Assembly: GCA_030077755.1 (NCBI GenBank)
Contig: JAQJZZ010000015.1
Coordinates: 992,001 to 1,056,000, forward strand
DNA from: Filosporella fistucella
Taxonomy: Eukaryota > Ascomycota > Leotiomycetes > Helotiales
DNA length: 64,000 nt
Direction: 5' to 3'
Shown: positions 35,238 through 46,881 of the stretch, in pieces
Numbering within the stretch: the stretch's first letter is position 1
Layout of the letters: each line of letters begins with the position of its first letter
The notes under the pieces: generated by a model
Told to the model about the DNA's origin: nothing
Databases searched by the model: none
What the model saw: only the letters and a program-made list of their open reading frames with translations
Position numbers and translations under genes: made by a program

Positions 35238-37787
35238 GATGAAGAAGTGAATGTAGAAGAAGTGGTGAAGGCTGGAGGTTTGAATGCAATTGGGATGGAG
35301 GTGAATGTGAGGATGATGAATATTGATTATGGGAATAAACCGTGAGGTACTTATACATCTTGTTACTTGCTGTCTCCATAGAATAATCAGTATGTTTGAC
35401 CGAAATGCTTGGCCGTAGTCAGATAACTCCGGACCCTCCTTCATCGAGAACACTTTCCGCCTTCAAGACCGCAGCACCCTGGCACTCCAAGCATGCGGGG
35501 AAAAGGCCAACCAGAATCTCACTGACTCAATTGAGATGCCCAGACTCCCAATCAAATTCCTTGCAGATACGGAGTACAGTGCGCTGCGTCCTTTTTGAGC
35601 CTGGGAGTCTTAGTTGAGTATCTTGCATCTGCTGGAACATCGCTTCGGTCAGTAACCAGGTTTTTTTTTTTTTTTTTTTTTTATAATTCAATTGCCTGCA
35701 CCCTAAGGTTGTGTATTCAATTAGCTACAGTCCATCGACCAAGAGTCGCAATTCAACTACATTCAATCTTGTACACATTTGCTACATTTTGTATACAAGA
35801 ATTGGTTCCTCATCATCAGGCTTCCTCCCTAGTTGAACCTCGAAAACACTGACTCGAGAGCAATATATCTTTAATAAGTTACAATAAAGTGTATTATTCA
35901 AAAAAGAAACAAAGGAGCTGCCCAATATAGCATAGTTTAAGAGGGCAACATGTGCTGATCCGTATTACGGTTTCGTGTGGGCGTGGCGACGGAAATACAA
36001 TGTGTCCACGACTAACGTCCGTACCTTTCATATCCCACACGGCTTGGTAACAACTTTGTATCAATCACGGGTACCTGACATTTATCTTGAATGCTTGAGA
36101 TCATGAATCTCACTCGAATATTGTTCTCCCGAGACCGAAACAATTCGCCCGAAGTTTAAGCCGAGGCGATGTAGAGGCAATATGTGGTTGTGCAGCTATA
36201 ATTGACCTGGGAAAGAAAATTAAGCATAAGTCTCTGAAACAGGGGATAGCGCATGTGATTCGGGACTGCATACTCGCCAAGCTCTGTTTATCACAAATTC
36301 AAGGAGGAGTCTTCCTAGAAGCAAGACCTAACTCCGAGAATGGCGTACAACATCCCTGACAACATGCGGGAACGCCCCTAATTTCCCCATCCTTCTCCGG
36401 GGTGCTGGGTTTTCTCCATTGCGATTGGTAAAATGTTCGGAGTTTGTTCTGTGCTTTGGCAAAATGTTGTATGAACATACATACAAAACGCGAATTTTAG
36501 CTGAGGAATGAGTGAAAAGCAGTATGAATTGATTTGTCTCTGTTGAAGAGGAATTTCTGTTCATCCAGCATAGGTCATGGTCGACTCATGGCTGAGAGTT
36601 TCTAATTTGTGGAACATTAGTGGGGAATAGTCTTGAATAGACGATGCCAATTTTTAAGCGCCTTGGTCTGAATAGCCTCAACAGTTGGTCGGACGGATTA
36701 TCTTGACTATTCGCCAGCCAAGTGTTTTTTTGGAGCGCCGAACGCCTAGAATGACTACCGGCACATTGAGGGGTCAACGGCGCCATATAAACCCACCTGT
36801 AATCTACATAATTGTTTGATATGGCTGAAGATCCGGAGGAATTTAGAAAGGGGAGATATCGGCAGGACATTCTTCGGTGCGAAGTGTTCTCGTATACGGG
36901 ATTCTGAGCTACGTGGTGGTTGCAGGAGAGTGTTCTATATATGAATTCCTCTTGGCTCCCAAAAGTGTTATGACCTTCCTTGTACGGTCCCAGAGATAAT
37001 GACATTTTTTGGGCTGAAAAACAAGGAAGAGAAGCTCCATATAATTCCTTCCGGTGGGATTATGTACAATGCGCCATGGCTTTGGGAACTGTTCTCTCCA
37101 AATTTGAACTATTCAAATCACTTTCGAGGCCACATCGCAATTGCGTTTTGGAAGAGGTCACTGGACCGAAACGGATCTGGTCAATTGATCCTGGTTTCGT
37201 GCCACCCAAAACAAAGAAGTGGTCTTACGCGAGTAACGCTCTCCTTCCTGGAACTCATAAAGATTGCGACACTCAGGAGAGAGACCGAGAACACCTGTAA
37301 ACTACTTCGCAGCAGGATATTCTACTTGATTACAGGAACACATGTAAGCTCAAGCTAACTGGCATGACCGCTGAAAAGTCGCGAAGAATCGGCGCTATTA
37401 ATGCAGATCAGCGTATCAACAGGACACAACCGCACTGCAGGTAGCCTTTCAGAAATGAATGTGCAACGTAATTCTGGGAGCAGGCTATTTATCTGGCCGT
37501 ACTGTTGCACAATGTTGCGTAAGTGAAATGCATTTATCAGTCGTTTCTATTGACGCGAACCAATCTTCTGTGATTGTTCGCCTCTCGTTATTGCGAAGGA
37601 TCCAAACACTTAACCACCGATTTATCCCACATCGCTTCTCCCGAGGCAAATGTCACCAGAAGTCTCACTCAACTATCATGGCACCATTCGAGGAGTACAT
37701 AGGGAGAGGAACGTCGCTTCATTTCGTTGATTGCAATTTTCAAATCTCGTGTAATATCGACAGAGTTGTGTGCTCCAAAATTACAAG
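35238..37787. other. 2.5 kb region without a supportable gene
   Basis: It contains the pectate lyase promoter on the left and the promoter of the secreted protein on the right. A 22-base T run lies at 35661-35682. Several open frames of 100-140 codons (36586-37005 minus, 36999-37358 plus, 37459-37791 plus) have no signal, motif or splice pattern that would make them credible. I see no transposon ends. Confidence 0.5.
35661..35682 (+). repeat. poly(T) tract, 22 bases
   Basis: Uninterrupted T run. On the minus strand it would be a poly(A) tail, so a retroposition scar is possible, but no source sequence is recognisable beside it. Confidence 0.6.
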
Positions 37788-38740
37788 ATGATCGAAATCA
37801 AAATTGGCCTCAAATATGCTCTGATATTGTCGTTCTTTGGGCGGCAGTCACTAGGAAAAGCCGTTTCAAATGAAAATACCCAAGCCAGTCAGTTACACCC
37901 AAGTTAAATTGTGCTTATCACTAACATCGCAGAGCGCTCTGCCCTCGAGACAACAATAACAAATCAAACTATCGGTCCACTCTACAATCCTTTGCTATGG
38001 CCAAAGACGATAAATGTGACGAATGAGCCAGGAACTTATATCGACTGCAACATGTTTCCAGACGACAATGGCGTCACCCTTCAACACGATGATCTCAGTC
38101 CCTGGAACGAAGTCTTTTGCTGGCTCAACAATACATTCCGACATCCAGAAGGAGAGACATTTCTTCGCACCACTAATAATTGTTACTTCAGCGAACACGT
38201 AGTTAAAGCAGGTAGCGATGGAACCCCAGAACACGATTTTACACATGAGTTACCATGGTGTGGGCCTATTCGTCCGTACTTCGTTGATTATGAGAATAAC
38301 GATTGGATATTCCGAGACTATGATGGTACTGAGAAATATTCTTTGCCATGCTGGAGAAGCCCAACAAATGAATCTGCGATGGTTCAGACGGATATTTATT
38401 ACCCTCATTTATATTGTTGGGTGGAGGGACAGATGGTGAACAAGACGAAGTAAGTTCTTCACCCTAACATTTCCAATTGCTGAGGTTTGACTAAATGCTA
38501 TGCAGTCGCTGGTATGAAAACGCTCATCTAGCAGGTGGAAAGAAATGCTACCTCCCGGCTGATATGTTGGAATTAGCCGTGGAGGGGAAACCCATGTATT
38601 GTGAGAAGAAATTCGTTCTCAATATGGATGATGTACTAATCCTGACTAGCGATGCCTGGATCTGGAGAAGCATGTCCAAAAGAGGAGTGACCTTCTTATA
38701 CGTAGGCTTGCAGAAAGAGGGACTGGCATCTGCTTTGTGA
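37788..38740 (+). CDS. secreted cysteine-containing protein, function unknown
   Basis: Exons 37788-37887, 37933-38449 and 38506-38740 join in phase to 283 residues. The N-terminus MIEIKIGLKYALILSFFGRQ looks like a signal peptide, with cleavage likely near GKAVS. The mature part has eight cysteines (CNMF, FCW, NNC, PWC, PCW, YCW, KKC, MYC contexts), an even number fitting disulfides. It also has several N-glycosylation sequons (NQT, NVT, NNT, NES, NKT) and is rich in Trp and Tyr. I do not recognise a family. Similar fungal secreted proteins appear in plant-interacting species, so an effector or wall-associated role is possible, but this is inference. Its neighbour is the PL3 pectate lyase. Confidence 0.75.
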
Positions 38741-39070
38741 TTGTGTGGGAAACACCATCAAAACAAATGTCTCAATTTCAAAGCAGGTATTTGATGTAAG
38801 GAAAAATCATGATTACTATCATGACTCTGAATCATTTCCAAATCCTTTCGAATTATCTGATTCTTTTGACTCCACTTGTTGTCAACAAATTCGTCCTCAT
38901 AGTGTTATTTCTAGGTCACCTGACTTACAAAACTTAATTCTTTTAACAGCAGCTTCCCGTGTTTAACGTGAGAGATATAATCAGGACCAATCTTTGAAAT
39001 TGGACTTTGGATTGCTGGGATTTTCATATAATTCCTTTCCCGCTAAGCTTTCATCTTTCTTAATCAGTTC
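38741..39070. other. convergent 3' intergenic region
   Basis: Between the secreted-protein stop and the SDR stop. No gene seen. Confidence 0.5.
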
Positions 39071-40202
39071 TTATGCACCACCGTGCAAAATATACCCGCC
39101 ATCCACTGCTGCAGTCTGGCAATTCAGATACTGATTAGTAGCCACAAACAACACCGCACCTGCCATATCTTCATCCTTTTCTGGTCGTCTAGCAGGTACC
39201 TTCTCGTAATTTTCCTTCTCAATATGACTCTTTTGATCACTTCCACTCTCGCCAGCAGTCATTTCACTTGGGAACACTCCTGGAGCTATGCCATTGACAC
39301 GGATCTTGAGCCCGTTATTCGCAATTTCTGCTGCAAGTAATTTTGTCAAATGAATTGCAGCGGCTTTCGAGGCGCTGTAGCCGAAATGGTGTTGTGAAGA
39401 TTGGACAATGCCGGAGATGGATGAAATATTGATGACAGTTCCTGAGTATCTATGTTGTGTTTCAGATGCTTTTTGAAGAAGAGGGAGAAATGCCATGGTC
39501 ATGAAGAATAGCTGGGGGACGTTTGTTCGGTAAGTGTTTGTCCAGTCATCGAACGTAGAGCTCTCATCCTCGAATAAGTTCTTTTTCATTTCCTCTGCCG
39601 TTTTCGCTTCCATTTGCTGGGTATTGCCCGCAATACCAGCGTTTTTTATCAGAATGCAAAGACAATGTTCTTTGGACTCGATCTCTTTTACCAGTCTCGT
39701 GATCTCAGACATGGATGTGATGTCTGCGGTGATGGGGATTATTTCTGCGTCGATGTTTTGTCCGTGGGTCTTGACTACATTTTCGAGCCTTTCCTCTGTT
39801 CGGCCCACAATGTAGACTTTGGCCCCATTAACAGCGAGTGCTTGTGTTGCCATGAGTCCAATTCCACTCCCACCACCCGTCACGAGAGCCACTTAATCTG
39901 TCAGCATCGAAAAGCATACTAGAATGTTCCCATACTTTGCCCTTGACATTGAAGACCTTACTCAAGAGGAAATTCTTGTTTGTATCAGACATGTTGGGAG
40001 AGGACGTAGAGAACTGCGTCTGAAATCTTTGAATGTGATGGATTGCAGTCAGAGAAGCAAGAGAGATCACAAAAATAGGAGCTTTGGAGAAAAGACAGAC
40101 AGAGGACGAAGTGAGTGACGTCGACGAGCCAAGACGTAAAAACCCTCTCTTGGTTCGCAGAGACATTGTAGGACTTGAGAATGAAGAGAATAGCGCTTGC
40201 AT
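39071..40202 (-). CDS. short-chain dehydrogenase/reductase, probable mitochondrial form
   Basis: Two coding blocks: 40202 to about 39938, and about 39894 to 39071. The second has the classical SDR motifs VTGGGSGIG (NADP-binding turn), NAGIAG, the catalytic SSISG serine, YSASK (catalytic Tyr and Lys), and IAPGVFPSEM. The first block supplies an 88-residue extension rich in Ser, Arg and Lys, with a leading segment MQALFSSFSSPTMSLRTKRG that looks like a mitochondrial presequence. An internal Met (MSDTNKNFLL) would give a cytosolic form. The junction between the blocks has no in-frame GT-AG solution that keeps the expected VKGKVALVTGG sequence (see findings). The enzyme reduces or oxidises a carbonyl/hydroxyl using NADP(H); its substrate is unknown. 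Confidence 0.82.
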
Positions 40203-40801
40203 TGTGTTTAAACTGTACCTGTCACGTTAAGGAGCAAAACCTACGGAACTGCAAGTTGACACAGACGCGAACCGATATAGCCCGAGCCGCATTACATGGA
40301 CGGAATGCATCATGTAACTTTGCTGATATGCAATTGGCGCAAGGATACGGATAGTTGAGGGAATTTGAAGAAGATCGATGACGATCAAGGATCGAGGGGA
40401 TTTAAAGTTGAAGACGTCAGTGACATTCGCCTAACCGCCCCTGAATTACCTCGAGTTCCAGTGGGGTCCCGTGGGAGAGGGGGAATCACATGACTATGGA
40501 TTGCGATTCAGTTCTTCCATACCTAGAAAGCCAACCACTCCTTTGAAGAAAGCTGGACGAGAGTATTACTATCAGAACATCAATTATCTGAGATTATCTA
40601 TCAATTTCAATTACCCGTCTGAACTGCACTAAATTTACCTTTCAGGCCAGGTTGGGTAGAGTACAGTGAATCACGTGGCAGAAGCAGTGGGTTTTTGATC
40701 TAATGCTACTTGGTATCCAAGTAGCTGTCTGCATTGCGGGTTTTGATTAATATCAATTCTACATTCCTTATTATACACTGACTTCGACTTTTTGCTCTTC
40801 A
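40203..40801. other. promoter region of the SDR gene
   Basis: About 600 bases between the SDR start and the permease stop. TCACGTGG lies at 40671-40678. No gene seen. Confidence 0.5.
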
Positions 40802-43084
40802 TCATGATGCTAATTCTGGCATAGGTTTTCGTCTTATGGGACTTTGGAAAGAGCCCAGTCCCTCAGGTGTATTGCGTCCAGAAATAGGACTGACCTTATC
40901 TTGCTCTGAAAATACACTTATTCTAGGATCAGAGGCGGTGAACTGTGTTGCATGAAATGTCGTTGATTGATTTTTGAAATCCACCTCGTCAACTTCGTCA
41001 ACCTCGTCAAGTCTCAGATCAACAACCCGTTTCCATTGCAAGGTAACGATTTCGAGTATTTGGGTGAGTCCATGAGAATCTGGTTTGAATTTTGGTTCCC
41101 GTCTGATGTGCAACATGGTACCCTCTCGGGAAGTCCGTATTCGAATGTAAAGTCTGAACGCAATCCAGTACATGAAAGCCAACGCCAAAAGGGCAATACC
41201 AGATGTTTGCGTAGTGTACCATGCGATAAGGTCACTAGATCGAGAAAGATATTTCGCTGTCGGATCAGGTATCCATATACAGATGAGGGGAAAGGAACTG
41301 AGAATCAACAATATCAGAGCTGCCGTGATGCTAACAACAGGGTTCTTGATGTGCGACTTTTCAGCCCATCTGACGCTTGGCGTGAAGCGTAGGCAAAGCA
41401 TTCCTATCGAAAGAGCGACGAAGCAGCATAGATCAACCACATAAACGAAAACTCCAACTAAGAAGGTTTGAGCTGGTGTAGCGCTGTATGGTGTTTTCTT
41501 GATGACCAAAACTGGGACAATCACCATGATGGTTGTAAAAATCCAGTGAATGCCCAGCGCAGCAGCTGGCGTCCGCTCTGAGTACATTGAGGTGACCTCA
41601 GCCTTCTGTCGATATGACTTACGTCTAAATAAACGTTCAATAGAGAGATCGTAGCTTGCTGCAAAATATAATGAATACGGAAGAACTCCTTCCTTCGCGA
41701 TTTCTTGCTTGACTGAAACCGTATTAGTACACATCCTTGGTAGATGGAAGTCTTGAACATCTGGTACTCACCTCTTGCAGCTGTGAATGTCACTACGATT
41801 ATATTCCCAAAAGCAGAGACAGCCTTAAGAGCGGAGAAAAAGGTCTGCACTCCAGCAGGATCCTTCCAGACCTTGCCGAGAGTCCGTTCGAAAAAGATTC
41901 CACCAACATCAACTCCGCCATTTTTAAAGAGCTGAGCTTTGGGTATAATTGCAGCAAAAAGAGTCTGTACTAAAGTGTATAGTATAGCAATAGTGAACAC
42001 TCCCCACCATGATGCCCGAGGGAATGTCTTTCGTGGTTCTTTGAGTTCGGAAATCACCTATTACTGGTTGTCAGAAAGGTACAGGGGGACATGCTCGCGT
42101 ATGCTTACATAGTTGATCTGATGAAAAGTACTGTATGGGAATATAATATATATGAATGCCTCCGCCCATCTATACGGTAGATTTGGGCTACTCGCGGTAG
42201 AAAATGATGTCTTGGTGTCAAAATTGTCGCGTGCTACATCTTTGTCAATGAATGCGAGCCCGATTATCACAATGAATACTAAGAGGAGGATCTTGAAAGT
42301 GCCGAGAGCATTATTCAAAATTATACCCCATTTTCGAGACACTGCATGGAGCAAGCATGCACATGTATTTATTGCCAAGGCGATCCCAATAATTTTGCCT
42401 GGCGATTCGGCTTTGTGGCTGGCAGCAAGTACTTGTTGCGCAAATGCTACTGAGTTGGCAGCCGTGTTTTCGAGAATAATGAATGGTATACCGAACAGAC
42501 ATGTCGCTAGGAACAATGGCCGCTTGAGGTAATAGTTGAACTACATGGGAAGGTCAGTTGCGTTCAAAACTGTTGACTTTTTGTGTTTTGAACACGGACA
42601 TAGTTTAGAGCTTCTCCACTTCTAGGGGTGGATATCTTCTCTCCATTTGCTCCAAATGACCACCGAGGAACAGATAACCCTAATTCAACATATACAATAA
42701 CACCTGCGAGGGCAAGAATTGCGCCGAGAGCCCAGAATACAAGAGATATCCCGATACTTTTCGTATTTGAGAAGACAATGGAGCCCGAGTTGAAAATTCC
42801 AGTCCCTTTTGGTTATGGTTATCTTAACAAAGGTCAAGTAGGATTTCGGTGAGATTCATACCTATCATGCGATTGAAAATCAAGCAAACCGCTGAATAAT
42901 ATCCTAATCGGTTGGACTCTTGGGGCAAGGAGGTCACGATCTTAGAATCGTCGTGCTGCGCCGCTTGTAACTCGAGCAAATCCTCATCGTCCAAATCCGG
43001 ACGCCATTCATGATTAGTCTGGGGTGCATATGCAACGCTCGATTCGTTTTGAAACCTGGCTGCAAAGGGAAGCCTGGAGGCCAT
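40802..43084 (-). CDS. amino-acid permease, APC superfamily (methionine permease / LAT-like)
   Basis: I chose MASRLPFAARFQ at 43084 because the polar N-terminus that follows is conserved-looking. An in-frame ATG at 43114 adds 10 residues. About six exons give roughly 600 residues and 12 membrane spans. Span 1 ends in the glycine-rich substrate turn TGIFNSGS, followed by span 2 with ALGAILALAGVIVYVELG, then NYYLKRPLFLATCLFG, FSALKAVSAFGNIIVVTFTAARVKQEIAKEGVLP and SERTPAAALGIHW. The last three are typical of fungal high-affinity methionine permeases (Mup1/Mup3-like). It should import amino acids at the plasma membrane. The cytosolic tail has a short DEVDEVDEVD repeat and Ser/Pro sites that may serve regulation. 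Confidence 0.87.
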
Positions 43085-43704
43085 GGTATAGTTACAACAA
43101 GAAGTAAAACACAATCAAGAAGTCATCAGGGCCATCCATGGGACAACGCAAGTATATCACTTCCAGCACGTGGAAATACCAGACGGAGGGTTGAGATCAA
43201 CCGGACTTGGTAAAACAGCCAAGATTTCAGCGAAGCATATATCGTATACTTTCGTGGATCTGGTAGGCTACTTTCAAAGTGGCTGGCTTGTCAATACAAG
43301 CCTCCTTGTTGAGACATTCCCAAAGGGGAGAACACAGTTATTGCCAAGGATTAACATTTGACCGCCGATTGCACACCAAAAACTTCGTAGAATTTCGACG
43401 GAAGTCTATCTCTTAGTCTTTTGGAAGGGAGATTAGATAAGATTGAGCGATTATTTTACTTTCGCATTCGACTCAAGCGGCTCTTACATTCCAACACTTG
43501 TTGATTCTAGAAAGGAAAGGGATGTAGGAAACGAGGATGGAAACTCGTATGCGACTTGTTCATCTCCCTGAGACATATGGCTTCAGCCTTCATATGGCGT
43601 GTGTTGTTTTAGACGCAGAGGAAAAAAGAAAGAAAAATGCCTCGCTCAGCCTCTCTCAGCCGTGAAGTCTGTCACCTTCGCGTGTTGCTCACAGTGCTCC
43701 CTTG
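43085..43704. other. divergent promoter, permease / unknown protein
   Basis: About 620 bases with no supportable gene. No repeats or strong sites recognised. Confidence 0.45.
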
Positions 43705-46602
43705 ATGAGAATGATCCCCGCATCTGCGTTCTCGACTGTGCTTGTAAGTGTCATGTAATAAACTAGATCAACATGATACAGGTTCGTCTCGAAGATATCC
43801 TGTCTGCACTTGCGGCTGCACGAAATGTACATGAGATAGGGTTCTCGAGAGTCAGCAATGCACGTGAGTTTGTGGGCGCTAATTAAGGGCGATAGAAACG
43901 ATTGTAGCTGACCTCCTCAGATCATCTGTACGTGGAGTTTGGTGATTCAATCAGGAACTTGGCCACCAATCTTGACGCACTAGCCTGCTTACTTGAGCAA
44001 GTCCATGTTGATAGCACAAGACAACCTTCAGTTGCGCAGTTGTACCATCACTATCCATCTCCACCTCCCCAGAATCCAATAATCTCTTCGAAAGCTGGAA
44101 GGAGCAATGAAAGTATTAGTACTGCCTCACAATGGGGTATCTTGGACGGATTCAGGGAGACACTCGACAGCTGCTGTCACATACTAAGCGATGAAAGATT
44201 GTTCGAAAAGACTGGAGGATATATCTGGACCGTCAAATGGAGCGACTTGCTCCACTCTGATATTTTAAGACTGAAGAGTCGCATATCGGTGCACAATATC
44301 AAGGCGAGTTTATAACCTTTGATTCAGATTGGAATCAGCTAATACTTTCCATAGGTTTCAGTCGTCTTTAAAACGCTTAACTCGTCAGCTCTTTCCTCTT
44401 CCTTATTACTTGTTAACCATTAATCGTTCCTTGTAGGGACATTTTGAGAGAACGCTCTTTTCAACTCGTCGATTCAACCTCATCACTTCACCTAGAAGCA
44501 GCGAGTCTCCGACAGAAATTTCGAGGCAAAGGTGGTAGTTTCGACGGTCCAGCACCCGCCGTCTTTACCCTCCCAGAGAAACTCAAAAAGCCGTTCTTGG
44601 AATTCACGGGGAACTTGTTTCCAAGTATATCATCTTTCACTCCACACCAACGCATTGACACTGCAGTACATTATTTCAACCGAATCATCGAAACAGAAGC
44701 CAGCTCCGTTGAGATATCCTCCAAGTATATCTCCATCATTCTCGAAATTTTGATCGCCACCTGGATGGTATATACAATTCGTACTGATCAGATTTATGAA
44801 GCCACTGTTCGCGGGGCTCCAAAAACTGCATTCGAGCAGCATTTAATTTTGTCTGGTATAAGAATTGATCGGTTTTTGGATACACTCATAGAGGTATTCA
44901 TTCAGAGTCTGTGAACCACTTTGGGGGTACGAGGGGCTAAAAGTTCTATGTAACAGGAATTACATATCTCCCTCCAACAACTTATTGGGGGCGGTCTGAA
45001 TCTCTTGCCGATACCAGAGCTGTTGCACATTATGGGAAATGAAATACAGAACAAGTTTAGAGAAGACGAAGACACTTCGAAAATGATCACGACGACCGCA
45101 ACACCTGAGTTCACCCACGTTTCAAGCAATGACCGGCCCGAGTTGATGAGAGCGTATATATCCTTTCGATCCAAGTATCCTATGGTTGTACTGACCCTCA
45201 CAGTTCACTTATCAGCCAAGATGCGAATTTCACCCAATCTATGCAAGTCCTCAGCCAGACGGAAACAAGAGCCAGCCTGGTTCTTGTGACTACACCAAAA
45301 GGAGGATATGGTAGGGAAAGAGAGACAACGTAAGCTGCCTTCTTCAGATTCAATAGGCTACTGACCTATCCAGGGATAATTACGACCTCAATCATGTCCA
45401 AATCATCCCTGAGTATGCAATGCGAAGCTTGACAACTCTATCACTAAATCCTCGCACTATAACGTTCAAGACAGATGAATACTCGCCTTTCACCCGGTCC
45501 CTAGTATTTGAACAGGATAAAGGTATGTCGCATCTTGCAGTGTATCGGGACTGCAATAACCACTATTTCCACAGATATGTTCGAATTCCAACGGGCCATC
45601 ACCGGATACAAAGTCAATCATGACGAGTACGCATCTCTCTTCTCTAAAATTCACATATCACATCCATGTGAGACTGACCACACATAGCATCCGTGTCCTC
45701 GCAACCTCTCACGAATCTCGGATGCTGGGTGGCTCCCGACGTCAAGACCTTTGCAGACTTCAGCTCTGGTCCTCTCCTCCTCCTTCAACGACCCTCCCAT
45801 CCTCTCTACAAAACCCTGGACAATCCAAACGTCACACCTCCTCCTCCTCCCAATACAGCATCTACGAAAAAGCCGGCTCTTCCTCCAAAAGCCAATCCTC
45901 TCCCTCAGTCTTTTCAAAGATGTCTCGGAATACATTTTCATCTAGCAAATCAGTTGCAATAGAAAGGCCCCTGTTACCTGCAACAGCCGGTGGGACGACG
46001 AAGAATATAATACATACACCGCCTACCCCACCTGTCGTGGTGTTGTTCGCGCATAAAGCTCCAGATCTCACTGCTAGGATAGAGGGGAGTGCTGTGTCGA
46101 GATCATTTCTGGTGGTTACCAGTACGTGATTCTTCCTCCCTTATCTGACCCCTCCTACTCCAAAGTCATCTTCTGACAGAATGATGGCACAGTAACACCA
46201 TCTACAACCATCCACGAAGATATCCATGAACACTCCGATCTACACGACGGCACGCATCGCTGTGTTATGCTCTGCAAACCATATCTACAAGCCCGCCGCT
46301 CACTTGAGACGAGCAACCCAGAGGCGTGGGAGCTATCTGTTCTGGGGAAATATAAAGAGGGAGGAACAGAGGTATTGAAGAAGTTGAAACATGTTATTTT
46401 GGAGTTTGATGGGAGAGATAGTATGTATTTTCCCATTCCTCCCTTCTTCTACCATGCGGCAGGCAAAGGGTCGAGAGAGGCGAATATAAAAGGTATACTG
46501 ATACGAAGAACAGATATGACAGAATTCATGACGAAATTCCAGCAAGTCAAGGATATTGCCACTTGGCGATTGTCAAAGTTTGTGCAGGCTACAGGGGGGT
46601 AA
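43705..46602 (+). CDS. large fungal protein of unknown function
   Basis: A chain of about eight exons with consistent splice signals reaches the stop at 46602 and encodes roughly 760 residues. I place the start at MRMIPASAF (43705) with low certainty, since the first exon is only 39 bases. The N-terminal region (EFGDSIRNLATNLDALACLLEQ) resembles the helical N-terminal domain of fungal STAND/NACHT-type proteins. No nucleotide-binding loop follows, so this would be a free-standing relative. The middle is mostly helical, with EILIATWMVYTIRTDQIYEA. The region about 45700-45960 is Ser/Pro-rich and disordered. The C-terminus (about 46180-46600) looks folded. No signal peptide or membrane span is obvious. 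Its function cannot be stated. Confidence 0.62.
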
Positions 46603-46881
46603 ATCGGTGGCCATCAAGATTCAAGAAATCAGGGAACGAAAATGGATGAGAATAATGAGATATGAATAATGATGCGGAAAAGAATTCAAGTCCACGAATA
46701 CAACAAGCGTGAGATTTCCATACCGCAGCTTCTTGTGGATTGCTCGTGTATGGCTCATGTAACGGTGGAATTCATCCGATAGAATTGATATACCAACAAC
46801 CTTCCAGCCCCACAACCCTAAACAACGAGATCATCAACGAAAACCCTCTCATCATCGCACCACTACACAAGCCAATTACCT

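Noticed and set aside
36586..37005. 139-codon minus-strand open frame in the gene-free region
   Set aside because: No signal peptide, domain, or splice context; composition looks noncoding.
34402..38740. Pectate lyase and unknown secreted protein as part of the polyketide cluster
   Set aside because: They are over 8 kb from the PKS, separated by permease, SDR and an unknown gene, and have no biosynthetic link.
45651..45941. 96-codon minus-strand frame
   Set aside because: Antisense to the Ser/Pro-rich part of the unknown large protein; low-complexity shadow.
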